Numbered from the stretch's first letter, positions 1 through 5,330 are shown. The stretch is 5,867 nucleotides of DNA from Hyphomicrobiales bacterium (GCA_015494375.1 WGBL01000406.1:1-5867), one strand, 5' to 3'. The notes: a model not told the origin generated them from the letters alone. Numbers and translations are program-made.

Positions 1-44
1 GTCGAGCAACTGAGGGCAACTGACGGCAACTGGCAGCAACTGAC
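1..44. repeat. 10-bp phased tandem repeat, four copies
   Basis: The core GCAACTGR occurs at 6-13, 16-23, 26-33 and 36-43, exactly every 10 bp, with two variable bases between copies. The unit is not a multiple of three, so a coding repeat is unlikely. The array may continue to the left of the window. It lies about 60 bp beyond the stop of the minus-strand membrane protein gene. Its function is unknown: a cluster of binding sites on one helix face or a simple slippage array are both possible. Confidence 0.65.
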
Positions 45-57
45 GAGGGCGGATGCG

Positions 58-76
58 GGGGCTCGCGAGGAGCCCC
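58..76. other. GC-rich hairpin 3' of the membrane protein gene
   Basis: GGGGCTC (58-64) pairs perfectly with GAGCCCC (70-76) across a 5-nt loop. It starts about 27 nt beyond the minus-strand stop at 104-106, so it could stabilise or end that transcript. No T-run follows on either strand, so it is not a canonical intrinsic terminator. Confidence 0.4.
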
Positions 77-103
77 GTCCCCACTCTCACTGCCAACTCC
101 CGA

Positions 104-754
104 TCACGCTTTCGACGTCGGCTCGCTTGCGTCCGGCTCATCCGACTTGTCCCGCTTCTCTGATGCGGCCGCAGCGGCGCCTCCCTCGCCTGCGGCCGTC
201 TCTTCTTCCTCCACCGGCTCAGTCGCAGTGGCGTCATCTTTCGCCCCAGGTGCGGCTGGAGCCTTCCCGGCCTCGCCGCCCTCACCTTTTGCAGCTTTCT
301 GTGCGACATCGGATCGTGCACCCGATTTGGCTGCCCGTTCGGCAAGTCGCGCCTGCCGCTCCTTGAGTGCCCGCTCGCGTTCCGCAACCGCCTTCTCGCG
401 TTCCTCGAGCCGCTTCTCGCGGCTCTCGCGCTCGTATTCATCCTCGGTGCCAAACATGGCCTTGACGGCCTTGATCGCAATCCCAATGACAAAGAAAAGC
501 AGGATGCGTGAGACAATCACGAACCCCATGAACACAAGCTGCTCGTCCTTGACGAGAAAACGCACCCAGACATTGACCGCCGAGGTTGAGCCAATGCTTT
601 TCATGGAACTCAAGAGCCAGTCCTTGAAATGGTTGGCCTGGATCTGCAGGAACTCGAGCTGCTCGGGGAAATAGAGGGCGCAGAGTGCGAGCGCGACCGC
701 ACCCAACAGCAGCGAGAGAAAGATATTGGTGGTGGCGCGAACCAATCCTGACAA
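104..754 (-). CDS. Two-TM protein with cytoplasmic coiled coil, function unknown
   Basis: I do not recognise the family. The protein has 216 residues from the chosen start. A hydrophobic helix lies at about residues 10-29 and a second at about 74-96, separated by a loop of about 45 residues. Next comes a highly charged heptad-like stretch at about 103-142, rich in Glu/Arg/Lys/Ala (RLEEREKAVAERERALKERQ) and probably a coiled coil. The tail to the C-terminus is low-complexity Ala/Glu/Gly/Lys/Asp and probably disordered. The topology suggests an inner-membrane anchor with a long cytoplasmic tail. The start is TTG at 754 because AAGGAG (complement of 762-767) sits 7 nt upstream. A TTG nine codons further upstream (781) has no comparable site and is rejected. 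The gene follows the PAP2 gene on the same strand after about 185 bp, so co-transcription is possible but unproven. TM calls are by eye. Confidence 0.75.
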   Translation of the reverse strand: MSGLVRATTNIFLSLLLGAVALALCALYFPEQLEFLQIQANHFKDWLLSSMKSIGSTSAVNVWVRFLVKDEQLVFMGFVIVSRILLFFVIGIAIKAVKAMFGTEDEYERESREKRLEEREKAVAERERALKERQARLAERAAKSGARSDVAQKAAKGEGGEAGKAPAAPGAKDDATATEPVEEEETAAGEGGAAAAASEKRDKSDEPDASEPTSKA

Positions 755-761
755 GATGTTT

Positions 762-767
762 CTCCTT
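762..767 (-). promoter_or_regulatory. Strong ribosome binding site deciding a TTG start
   Basis: On the minus strand this reads AAGGAG, a near-perfect anti-16S match, 7 nt before TTG at 752-754. The longer in-frame reading from TTG 781 would bury this site inside codons, which argues for the shorter protein. Confidence 0.65.
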
Positions 768-912
768 CTCGGAGACGGCAATCGAACCCCGGCGACACCG
801 GCAACCCTTTGCGTCCTCTGCGATGGCTGCGGTCATTCTTTGATCCGGTCCGCTCACCGGTGGCATGCTAGCACCAGGTGCATCATGAGGGAAATGACCG
901 GTTGGGCACACA

Positions 913-932
913 GGTGCACAAAATTGTGCGCC
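913..932. promoter_or_regulatory. 20-bp dyad between the PAP2 and membrane protein genes
   Basis: GGTGCACAA (913-921) is followed by AA and then TTGTGCGCC (924-932), an inverted repeat with 8 of 9 pairs matching. It begins 8 nt beyond the PAP2 stop codon on the minus strand. No T-run follows it in that direction, so it is either a 3' stabilising hairpin or an operator for the downstream gene. CAGGTGCA recurs at 875-882 and 911-918. Confidence 0.4.
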
Positions 933-939
933 AAGCAGG

Positions 940-1920
940 CTAAGCGCGCGCACGCGCCTCGTCTTCATGCAAGCGGGCGCTGCGCAAGGCGGCAACAGGC
1001 GCGCGCACGTTGAGGCCTGCAAAGAAGCGCGCAAGGCGCGGCTCGAGCCAGCGGACGAATGCGATCGCCCCGGCCGTCACCAGCGCGCCGCCCAGGACAT
1101 CGGCGATATAGTGCGCGCCATCGAAGGGCGTCGTGGCGATGATGCCGAGGTTCCAGATCACCACAGGCACAAGCCAGAGCCCGGTCCTGCGCATGACATA
1201 GATGAGAATGAGCGAGACCGCTGTGTGAAAAGAGGGAAAGGTCACGATGCCCTGGCTGTCGGTGAGGGGCAATTGGCGCATGCTGCCATCGCGGATGGCA
1301 TAGAAATGCTCGAGGTATGTATATCCGGCTCCGGGCTTGAGGCGGTCGAAGAGCTCGAAGGGCGGCGCGAAATGGGCATAGGCCCCCGCCGCAGGCAGGA
1401 GCCCCGCAATGGCGGCCGTTGCGGTGCCTGTTAGGATAAAGAGGGTGACAAACTCATCGAGGCGCCGCGTTTGGCCTCTCAAGGTCAAATAGAGTGCCAC
1501 GAGGATCATCGCCACAAACGAGGAATTATAAAGTTTGCCCGAGTAGGCGCCCACCCAGGAGGGAAGCTTCGCCAGAGCCTCGATGGTCGCCAGCCAGTCA
1601 AAACCGAGCCAGGCGTCGAACGCAGCCAGGTGGCGGTCGATCAACGGCAGGCCGAGGCTTGCCATCAGATACGAAAAAAGAATTCCGGCTGGCAGAAAAG
1701 CGAAATAGGTGAAGAGGCTCCAGCAGGGCCCGGCGATTTTGCGGTTCGGCCGCCAGAGTGTGTAGACGGTGCCGAAGGCAGCAAAGATTGCACAGAACAC
1801 CACAGCGCCGCGGAACTTGATAAGCGCCGGCAATTCGAACCCGGCGAGTTGGCTCCAAACAATATCGATCACCGCGAGGAGGGCGATGAGCGCCAGATTG
1901 AACTTAATGAGTGGCGACAT
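940..1920 (-). CDS. PAP2-superfamily integral membrane phosphatase/transferase
   Basis: The protein has 326 residues with about seven to eight hydrophobic helices by eye (about 6-26, 35-55, 67-90, 128-147, 155-178, 232-264 and 272-289). Two active-site signatures of the PAP2 superfamily are present: FPSFH at 228-232 and GAHYIADVLGG at 268-278, with His270 as the likely nucleophile and Asp274 its partner. The classical first motif (KxxxxxxRP) is not evident, as is usual in the Aur1/inositol-phosphorylceramide-synthase-like PAP2_3 group, to which the TFPSFHT and HYIADV segments look closest. Members hydrolyse or transfer lipid phosphate groups at the membrane; the substrate cannot be told here. 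The start is ATG at 1918-1920, with only a weak purine-rich site upstream. The C-terminus ends in an Arg/Ala-rich cytoplasmic-looking tail. It is about 185 bp upstream of the coiled-coil membrane protein on the same strand. Confidence 0.88.
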   Translation of the reverse strand: MSPLIKFNLALIALLAVIDIVWSQLAGFELPALIKFRGAVVFCAIFAAFGTVYTLWRPNRKIAGPCWSLFTYFAFLPAGILFSYLMASLGLPLIDRHLAAFDAWLGFDWLATIEALAKLPSWVGAYSGKLYNSSFVAMILVALYLTLRGQTRRLDEFVTLFILTGTATAAIAGLLPAAGAYAHFAPPFELFDRLKPGAGYTYLEHFYAIRDGSMRQLPLTDSQGIVTFPSFHTAVSLILIYVMRRTGLWLVPVVIWNLGIIATTPFDGAHYIADVLGGALVTAGAIAFVRWLEPRLARFFAGLNVRAPVAALRSARLHEDEARARA

Positions 1921-2136
1921 TGGAGTGCTCGCTTCGTCTTCTTGAAATATTTTGCGGTCGCGGTTTCGAGCTCAGGACGCGGCCTTTTTTGCGTCTGGTC
2001 CCACCGCTACGGGTTGATGTGCATAAAGGCATCAATAGTCCGCAAGGGCAGTAAAGTTGTGTTTAATCTCGCCCCCACATGCTCACATTATTGCCAGACT
2101 GAGAGAGGCCCATAGAAGAGCGGTTGCAAGCCGAGC
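1921..2136. other. Intergenic region upstream of the PAP2 gene
   Basis: No convincing gene is visible between the PAP2 start and the terminator of the pilin gene. It should hold the PAP2 promoter, because the pilin unit ends upstream at a terminator, but I cannot assign -35/-10 boxes with confidence. The notable content is an inverted repeat at 2014-2035 (listed separately). GACGC (1976-1980) and GCGTC (1991-1995) flank a run of six T, without a terminator geometry. Confidence 0.5.
2014..2035. promoter_or_regulatory. Candidate operator dyad upstream of the PAP2 gene
   Basis: TTGATG (2014-2019) and CATCAA (2030-2035) form a perfect 6-bp inverted repeat with a 10-bp spacer. The centre-to-centre spacing of 16 bp suits a dimeric regulator binding successive major grooves. 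It lies about 95-115 bp before the PAP2 start codon. No regulator gene is adjacent, so the assignment is by symmetry alone. Confidence 0.3.
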
Positions 2137-2169
2137 AAATGAAAAGCCGCCCACCAAGCAGTGGGCGGC
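2137..2169 (-). terminator. Rho-independent terminator of the Flp pilin gene
   Basis: A perfect 9-bp GC-rich stem (2146-2154 with 2161-2169) and a 6-nt loop are followed on the minus strand by TTTTC and then ATTTG. It sits 60 nt beyond the pilin stop codon and separates the pilin gene from the downstream PAP2 gene. This implies a short monocistronic pilin mRNA of the kind typical for abundant pilins. Confidence 0.88.
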
Positions 2170-2229
2170 CCTTCGGTCCCACTTGGTCGCCGTACAAGGC
2201 GAGCAAGTTGTTTGGACAATAGTCGTCGC

Positions 2230-2406
2230 TTAGTTGCCGGCGTTTTGGAGGTTGGTTGCGACCGAGTTGAAGGTGTTGGCAACTTCCTGGCCGGCAAGAG
2301 TAACAGCACCGATGATGGCAACGCCGATAAGTGCGGCGATGAGGCCATACTCAATCGCGGTGGCGCCCGACTCGTCCTTGCGGAAACGTGCAACAAGATT
2401 CTTCAT
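2230..2406 (-). CDS. flp: Flp/Fap-type (type IVb) major pilin precursor
   Basis: This 58-residue protein is the prepilin of Tad/Flp pili. A short basic leader ends in DESG at residue 14. It is followed by the processing signature G|ATAIEY, with Glu at +5 and Tyr at +6 of the mature chain, the hallmark of Flp pilins. A single hydrophobic helix (about residues 21-39, GLIAALIGVAIIGAVTLAG) forms the fibre core, and a short polar tail ends in NLQNAGN. Cleavage by a TadV/CpaA-type prepilin peptidase would leave a 44-residue mature subunit. ATG 2406 is preceded by GGGAGAG with 7 nt spacing. The gene has its own terminator and a long structured leader. A CpaC-N-domain protein is divergently encoded 515 bp away. 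No Tad assembly genes are in view, so the machine must be encoded elsewhere or be absent. Confidence 0.95.
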   Translation of the reverse strand: MKNLVARFRKDESGATAIEYGLIAALIGVAIIGAVTLAGQEVANTFNSVATNLQNAGN

Positions 2407-2444
2407 GATGGAACTCTCCCATACCTAGGATTTTCAAGACTGCG

Positions 2445-2487
2445 ATCGTTCGTCTGCCCGACTGCTCATCAAGCAGCGCTGAACGAT
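2445..2487 (-). promoter_or_regulatory. Two-level stem structure in the pilin 5' leader
   Basis: ATCGTTC (2445-2451) is complementary to GAACGAT (2481-2487), a 7-bp outer stem. It encloses a second perfect hairpin, CTGCT (2462-2466) with AGCAG (2472-2476), loop 5 nt. If transcription starts near 2500 as guessed, the pilin mRNA carries this fold about 39 nt before its start codon. It could set mRNA stability or translation. A protein-binding dyad in DNA is the alternative reading. Confidence 0.4.
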
Positions 2488-2507
2488 GCCGACAGTAGGA
2501 TCATGGT

Positions 2508-2535
2508 TCTAATATCCAGTTAATGCGCCCGACAA
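2508..2535 (-). promoter_or_regulatory. Possible pilin promoter
   Basis: On the minus strand TTGTCG (complement of 2530-2535) is followed after 16 bp by ATTAGA (complement of 2508-2513), or after 15 bp by TATTAG. The match to a housekeeping promoter is only fair. It would give a leader of roughly 95 nt before the pilin start. It is offered as the best match in the interval, not as an established promoter. Confidence 0.25.
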
Positions 2536-2578
2536 TTCCATGCAAAACAAAGGAAATATGTTCCGATCATATGAATTT

Positions 2579-2613
2579 ATTTGGTTTAAATGAAATATAT
2601 TCACGAACCAAAT
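2579..2613. promoter_or_regulatory. Nested, nearly concentric dyads in the AT-rich divergent region
   Basis: ATTTGGTT (2579-2586) and AACCAAAT (2606-2613) form a perfect 8-bp inverted repeat with a 19-bp spacer. Inside it TGAA (2591-2594) and TTCA (2600-2603) form a second dyad whose centre is offset by 1 bp. The position between two divergent pilus-related genes suits a shared operator. No cognate regulator is visible in the window. Confidence 0.45.
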
Positions 2614-2843
2614 CGAAACAAGCAAAGATATATTCTGCGACTATATTGTAATGCTATTGTATAACTGAGGATTCAGTTGGCTAACTTTTTGTTTATCCCT
2701 GACAACTGCTTGTCTCAGCGCCCCCCTGACATCGTGCCGCCTCGGAGCGTTGGAAGGAAATTGCTGGCAATGGGAGCCACCAAGACTTGGCCTCAGGGGC
2801 GCAGCTCTCCGTTTGGCAAGGGCGTTTGCATTTCATTCACCAA

Positions 2844-2871
2844 TTTGCGCTTTGATGCGCCAAAGCGTGAA
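2844..2871 (+). promoter_or_regulatory. Leader hairpin before the CpaC-N gene
   Basis: CGCTTTG (2848-2854) pairs perfectly with CAAAGCG (2861-2867) around a 6-nt loop. G-U and A-U pairs extend the stem outward to 2844 and 2871. It ends about 50 nt before the start codon. There is no T-run behind it, so it is not a terminator. Whether it is transcribed depends on the unmapped promoter. Confidence 0.35.
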
Positions 2872-2921
2872 ATTCGCCCTTTGCCGGTTGTGGCGGCGGC
2901 AATTCCAAGAGGGATCCCAAG

Positions 2922-3434
2922 ATGCAAATCGCAAAAAAGACCGGATTGTGGCTCGCATTTCTTGTGGCTGTGCTGACGGTTGGTGGGATTGTAGCTGCCG
3001 ATGCTCGCGCCGGAATGCGCGCCCCCCGCACAGCCTTGGACCTCAAGGTCAAGTATGATCAGGTGCGCCTCTTCCGTCTCGACGCCCCTGCAAGCGAGGT
3101 GATCGTCGGCAACCCCTCGATTGCCGATGTCACATTGCTGAGCAGCAAACGCCTGGCGATCGCAGGCAGGACGTATGGCACCACCAATCTTATCGTGCTC
3201 GATGCCGAAGGGCGCGTGATCACCGAACGCCGCCTCGTCGTCGAGGGTGAGAATGCGCACATCGTCAATCTTGCGCGCGGCACAGACCGGCAGAGCTACA
3301 ACTGCACACCGCGCTGCCGGTCCATTCTGGTCATTGGCGACGAAAAGGATTATTTCAATCGCGTGGCCAGCCAGTCCAAGACCAAGATGCAGATTTCGGA
3401 ATCGGTCGCCGCGGGCAATACGACGAGCGAGTAA
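2922..3434 (+). CDS. Secreted CpaC/RcpA-type pilus assembly N-domain protein (no secretin domain)
   Basis: The protein has 170 residues. A signal peptide is clear: basic MQIAKK, a hydrophobic core at about 9-25, and a likely signal peptidase I site after ADARA (residue 30). Residues about 40-110 match the N-terminal domain of CpaC/RcpA secretins of Tad and type II/III systems: RLFRLDAPASEVIVGNPSIA, then TLLSSKRLAIAGRTYGTTNL and IVLDAEG. A full CpaC has roughly 450-500 residues with BON and secretin domains; these are absent, and the reading ends at a normal stop. The C-terminal part carries two cysteines (128, 132) and VIGDEKDYF, which may fold as a small extension. It presumably acts in the periplasm. 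ATG 2922 follows AGAGGG with 8 nt spacing. It is divergent from the Flp pilin, which supports a pilus role, but the exact function is unknown. Confidence 0.88.
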   Translation: MQIAKKTGLWLAFLVAVLTVGGIVAADARAGMRAPRTALDLKVKYDQVRLFRLDAPASEVIVGNPSIADVTLLSSKRLAIAGRTYGTTNLIVLDAEGRVITERRLVVEGENAHIVNLARGTDRQSYNCTPRCRSILVIGDEKDYFNRVASQSKTKMQISESVAAGNTTSE

Positions 3435-3611
3435 GCCGGCATAGCCAGGGGCGGTCTCGCGGCTTGTTTCCTCTGGGGCGCCCCACACGCTCGAGGTGGG
3501 CGTTACTCTCCATGCCGTGCCATAGTGCCATAACGTGACGAAAGTCGCGGGATTGCCCTCTTTCTTTTGTCGCCTCTTGTCGCCTCGTGACAAATCACAT
3601 CAGGACGCAAG

Positions 3612-3646
3612 GGCCAAGCCGGCGCTCGGCTTGGCCTTTGTCTTTG
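3612..3646 (+). terminator. Rho-independent terminator after the CpaC-N gene
   Basis: GGCCAAGCCG (3612-3621) pairs perfectly with CGGCTTGGCC (3627-3636) around a 5-nt loop and is followed by TTTGTCTTT. The polarity is plus strand, because no T-run follows on the other side. It lies about 178 nt beyond the CpaC-N stop, giving that mRNA a long 3' tail, or ending a separate short transcript. It insulates the dehydrogenase gene downstream. Confidence 0.85.
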
Positions 3647-3814
3647 GGCAACAAACTCATGAATGGCGCTCAGCTCTGTCTGCATGAGGTGGCGCGAAGG
3701 CGCGTCCCGCTTGGCAACGCCCGCTCGGCCGCCTAGCATAGCGTAGCTGACGACGGCCGCCGGCAACGGATGTGCGCCAGCGGACGCCCGCCCGGCAAGT
3801 GCCGCTCTTTGCAC

Positions 3815-3847
3815 ATCGCAGTATCGCAGCGGGTAGCTGTATCGCAG
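3815..3847. repeat. Three direct copies of ATCGCAG before the dehydrogenase gene
   Basis: ATCGCAG occurs at 3815-3821, 3823-3829 and 3841-3847. The last two copies extend to TATCGCAGC. They end about 28 bp before the chosen start codon, where a regulator could bind. Chance duplication in GC-rich DNA is also possible. Confidence 0.4.
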
Positions 3848-3875
3848 CAAGTACAAGTAGGTGGGTGATGGGGCC

Positions 3876-5330
3876 ATGGCCATGGCGAGTGAGCAGGCGG
3901 TCGAGCGTGTCGACGCCACCGCGCTCGAGAGCGCGCTCAGAGAGCTTAAGGGGCGCTTTGGCGAGCGCTTGTCGACGGGGCCTTCGGTGCGCAATCAGCA
4001 TGCGCATTCGCTCACCTGGATTGCGCCCCAGCCGCCCGATGCCGTGGTCTTTGCCGAAAGCACCGAAGAGGTGGCCGATGTCGTGAGAATTTGCGCCGCG
4101 TATGGTGTGCCGCTCATCCCCTTCGGCTCTGGCACCTCGATTGAGGGGCAGGTGAATGCGCCCTTGGGCGGCATCTCGCTCGACCTCGGCGCCATGAACC
4201 GCATTCTCGCGGTCAACGAAAGCGATCTCGACTGTATCGTCGAAGCGGGGGTGACGCGCAGCCAGATCAACGAGCACTTGCGCGACCGCGGGCTCTTTTT
4301 CCCGGTCGATCCGGGGGCCGAGAATGCCACCCTCGGCGGCATGGCGGCGACGCGGGCCTCGGGCACCACCACGGTGCGTTATGGCACCATGCGCGACAAT
4401 GTGCTGAACGTGACGGCCGTCATGGCCGACGGCCGCATCGTGCGCACGGCGCGTCGTGCGCGCAAGTCGGCGGCCGGCTATGACCTCACCCATCTGCTCG
4501 TGGGCTCGGAAGGCACCCTCGGCATTATCACCGCGCTCACCTTGCGGCTCTATGGCATTCCCGAGACGATTCTTGCCGCCGTCTGTCCGTTCAAGACCAT
4601 CGATGGCGCCTGCAACGCCGTCATTGCGGCCATTCAGATGGGCCTCGGGCTTGCGCGTATGGAATTCCTCGACGAGGTGCAGGTGCGCGCGTGCAACGCC
4701 TATTCAGGGCTCGACCTCGCCGAGACGCCCACCCTCTTTCTCGAGTTCCATGGCACGGCCGCGGCGGCGCGTGAACAGGTCGAGAGCTTTCGCGCCATCG
4801 CCGAGGAGGAGGGCGCGCTCGGCTTCGAGTGGGCGGAGCGGGTCGAGGATCGCAACCGGCTCTGGAAGGCGCGCCATGACGCCTATTTCGCCTGCCGCGC
4901 GCTTGCGCCCGGCAAGGATGTGCTGGCGAGCGATGTTTGTGTGCCCATATCGCGGCTTGCCGAATGTGTGCGTGAGACGCGCGCCGACATCGAGCGATTG
5001 GGGCTCATGGCGCCCATCGTCGGCCACGTGGGCGACGGCAATTTCCATGTGGTGCCGCTCTTTGACATGAACGACAAGGACGAGGTGCGCCGTGTCGATG
5101 CGTTCCTCGAGCGGCTCGTCGAACGCGCACTCGCCATGGATGGCACCTGCACGGGCGAGCACGGCATCGGCACCGGGAAGATCAAGTATCTCGAGGCCGA
5201 GCACGGCCCCGGTCTTCTTGTCATGCAATCGATCAAGCGGGCGCTCGATCCCCAGAATATTCTCAACCCCGGCAAGTTGCTGCCGGCCGAGAGCGCGCTT
5301 CTGGCTTGTGGCTCGCCGAAGTCTCCATGA
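3876..5330 (+). CDS. FAD-linked D-lactate dehydrogenase (cytochrome type), GlcD/DLD family
   Basis: The protein is 484 residues from the chosen start, a normal length for the family. Residues about 56-230 form the PCMH-type FAD-binding domain: PFGSGTS at 82-88, EAGVT near 123, the PGA/TLGGMAATRASGT segment at about 146-164, and AAGYDLTHLLVGSEGTLG at about 199-216. The C-terminal FAD-oxidase domain carries HVGDGNFH at 384-391 and GEHGIGTGK at 427-435, whose histidines and Glu form the substrate/metal site in D-lactate dehydrogenases. It ends with DPQNILNPGK at 458-467. It would oxidise D-lactate, or a related 2-hydroxyacid, to the 2-oxoacid and pass electrons to cytochrome c or quinone. Closeness to DLD/LDHD, rather than to glycolate oxidase GlcD, is my judgement. 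The start is uncertain: GTG 3861, ATG 3876 and ATG 3882 are in frame. AGGTGGG at 3859-3865 favours 3876, and GGGG at 3870-3873 favours 3882. The gene appears monocistronic. Confidence 0.93.
   Translation: MAMASEQAVERVDATALESALRELKGRFGERLSTGPSVRNQHAHSLTWIAPQPPDAVVFAESTEEVADVVRICAAYGVPLIPFGSGTSIEGQVNAPLGGISLDLGAMNRILAVNESDLDCIVEAGVTRSQINEHLRDRGLFFPVDPGAENATLGGMAATRASGTTTVRYGTMRDNVLNVTAVMADGRIVRTARRARKSAAGYDLTHLLVGSEGTLGIITALTLRLYGIPETILAAVCPFKTIDGACNAVIAAIQMGLGLARMEFLDEVQVRACNAYSGLDLAETPTLFLEFHGTAAAAREQVESFRAIAEEEGALGFEWAERVEDRNRLWKARHDAYFACRALAPGKDVLASDVCVPISRLAECVRETRADIERLGLMAPIVGHVGDGNFHVVPLFDMNDKDEVRRVDAFLERLVERALAMDGTCTGEHGIGTGKIKYLEAEHGPGLLVMQSIKRALDPQNILNPGKLLPAESALLACGSPKSP

Larger units (their letters stand above)
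2407..2921. other. Divergent intergenic region between pilin and CpaC-N genes
   Basis: These 515 bp between two divergent starts hold no gene I can defend. By my count only 34 of 120 bases over 2541-2660 are G or C, far below the flanking genes. From left to right it contains a stem structure in the pilin leader (2445-2487), a possible pilin promoter (2508-2535), near-concentric dyads (2579-2613), a direct repeat ATATATTC (2595-2602 and 2628-2635) and a leader hairpin before the plus-strand gene (2844-2871). The promoters of both genes must lie here. Confidence 0.7.
3435..3875. other. Intergenic region between CpaC-N and D-lactate dehydrogenase genes
   Basis: About 440 bp with no gene I can support. 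It holds a short hairpin (CCCAC 3482-3486 with GTGGG 3496-3500), a tandem 10-mer TTGTCGCCTC (3567-3576 and 3577-3586), an intrinsic terminator at 3612-3646, and repeated ATCGCAG words close to the next start codon. The promoter of the dehydrogenase should lie between 3647 and 3860, but I see no convincing boxes. Confidence 0.55.

Noticed and set aside
755..781. Upstream TTG (781) as start of the coiled-coil membrane protein
   Set aside because: The downstream TTG at 754 has a near-perfect ribosome site at 7 nt spacing, which the longer reading would place inside the coding sequence.
967..2115. Plus-strand open frames opposite the PAP2 gene
   Set aside because: They overlap a gene with clear PAP2 motifs and have the composition of antisense shadows.
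2677..2976. A 99-codon plus-strand reading from TTG 2677, preceded by GAGG
   Set aside because: It has no recognisable family and an odd composition, runs 55 bp into the well-supported CpaC-N gene in another frame, and crosses the leader hairpin. It is more likely leader DNA than a gene.
3482..3500. Hairpin CCCAC/GTGGG as a terminator for the CpaC-N gene
   Set aside because: The stem is short and no T-run follows. The 3612-3646 structure is a far better terminator.
2793..3593. Minus-strand 266-codon frame across the CpaC-N gene
   Set aside because: It is antisense to a gene with a signal peptide and family motifs, and shows no recognisable domain itself.
3659..3736. A 25-codon ATG reading in the gap before the dehydrogenase
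   Set aside because: No ribosome site, no recognisable sequence, and it is very short in GC-rich DNA where chance open frames are common.
3657..4493. Long minus-strand open frame opposite the dehydrogenase (278 codons)
   Set aside because: It is antisense to a clearly recognised FAD-dependent dehydrogenase. Its His/Arg/Gly-rich composition is typical of a GC-rich shadow frame.
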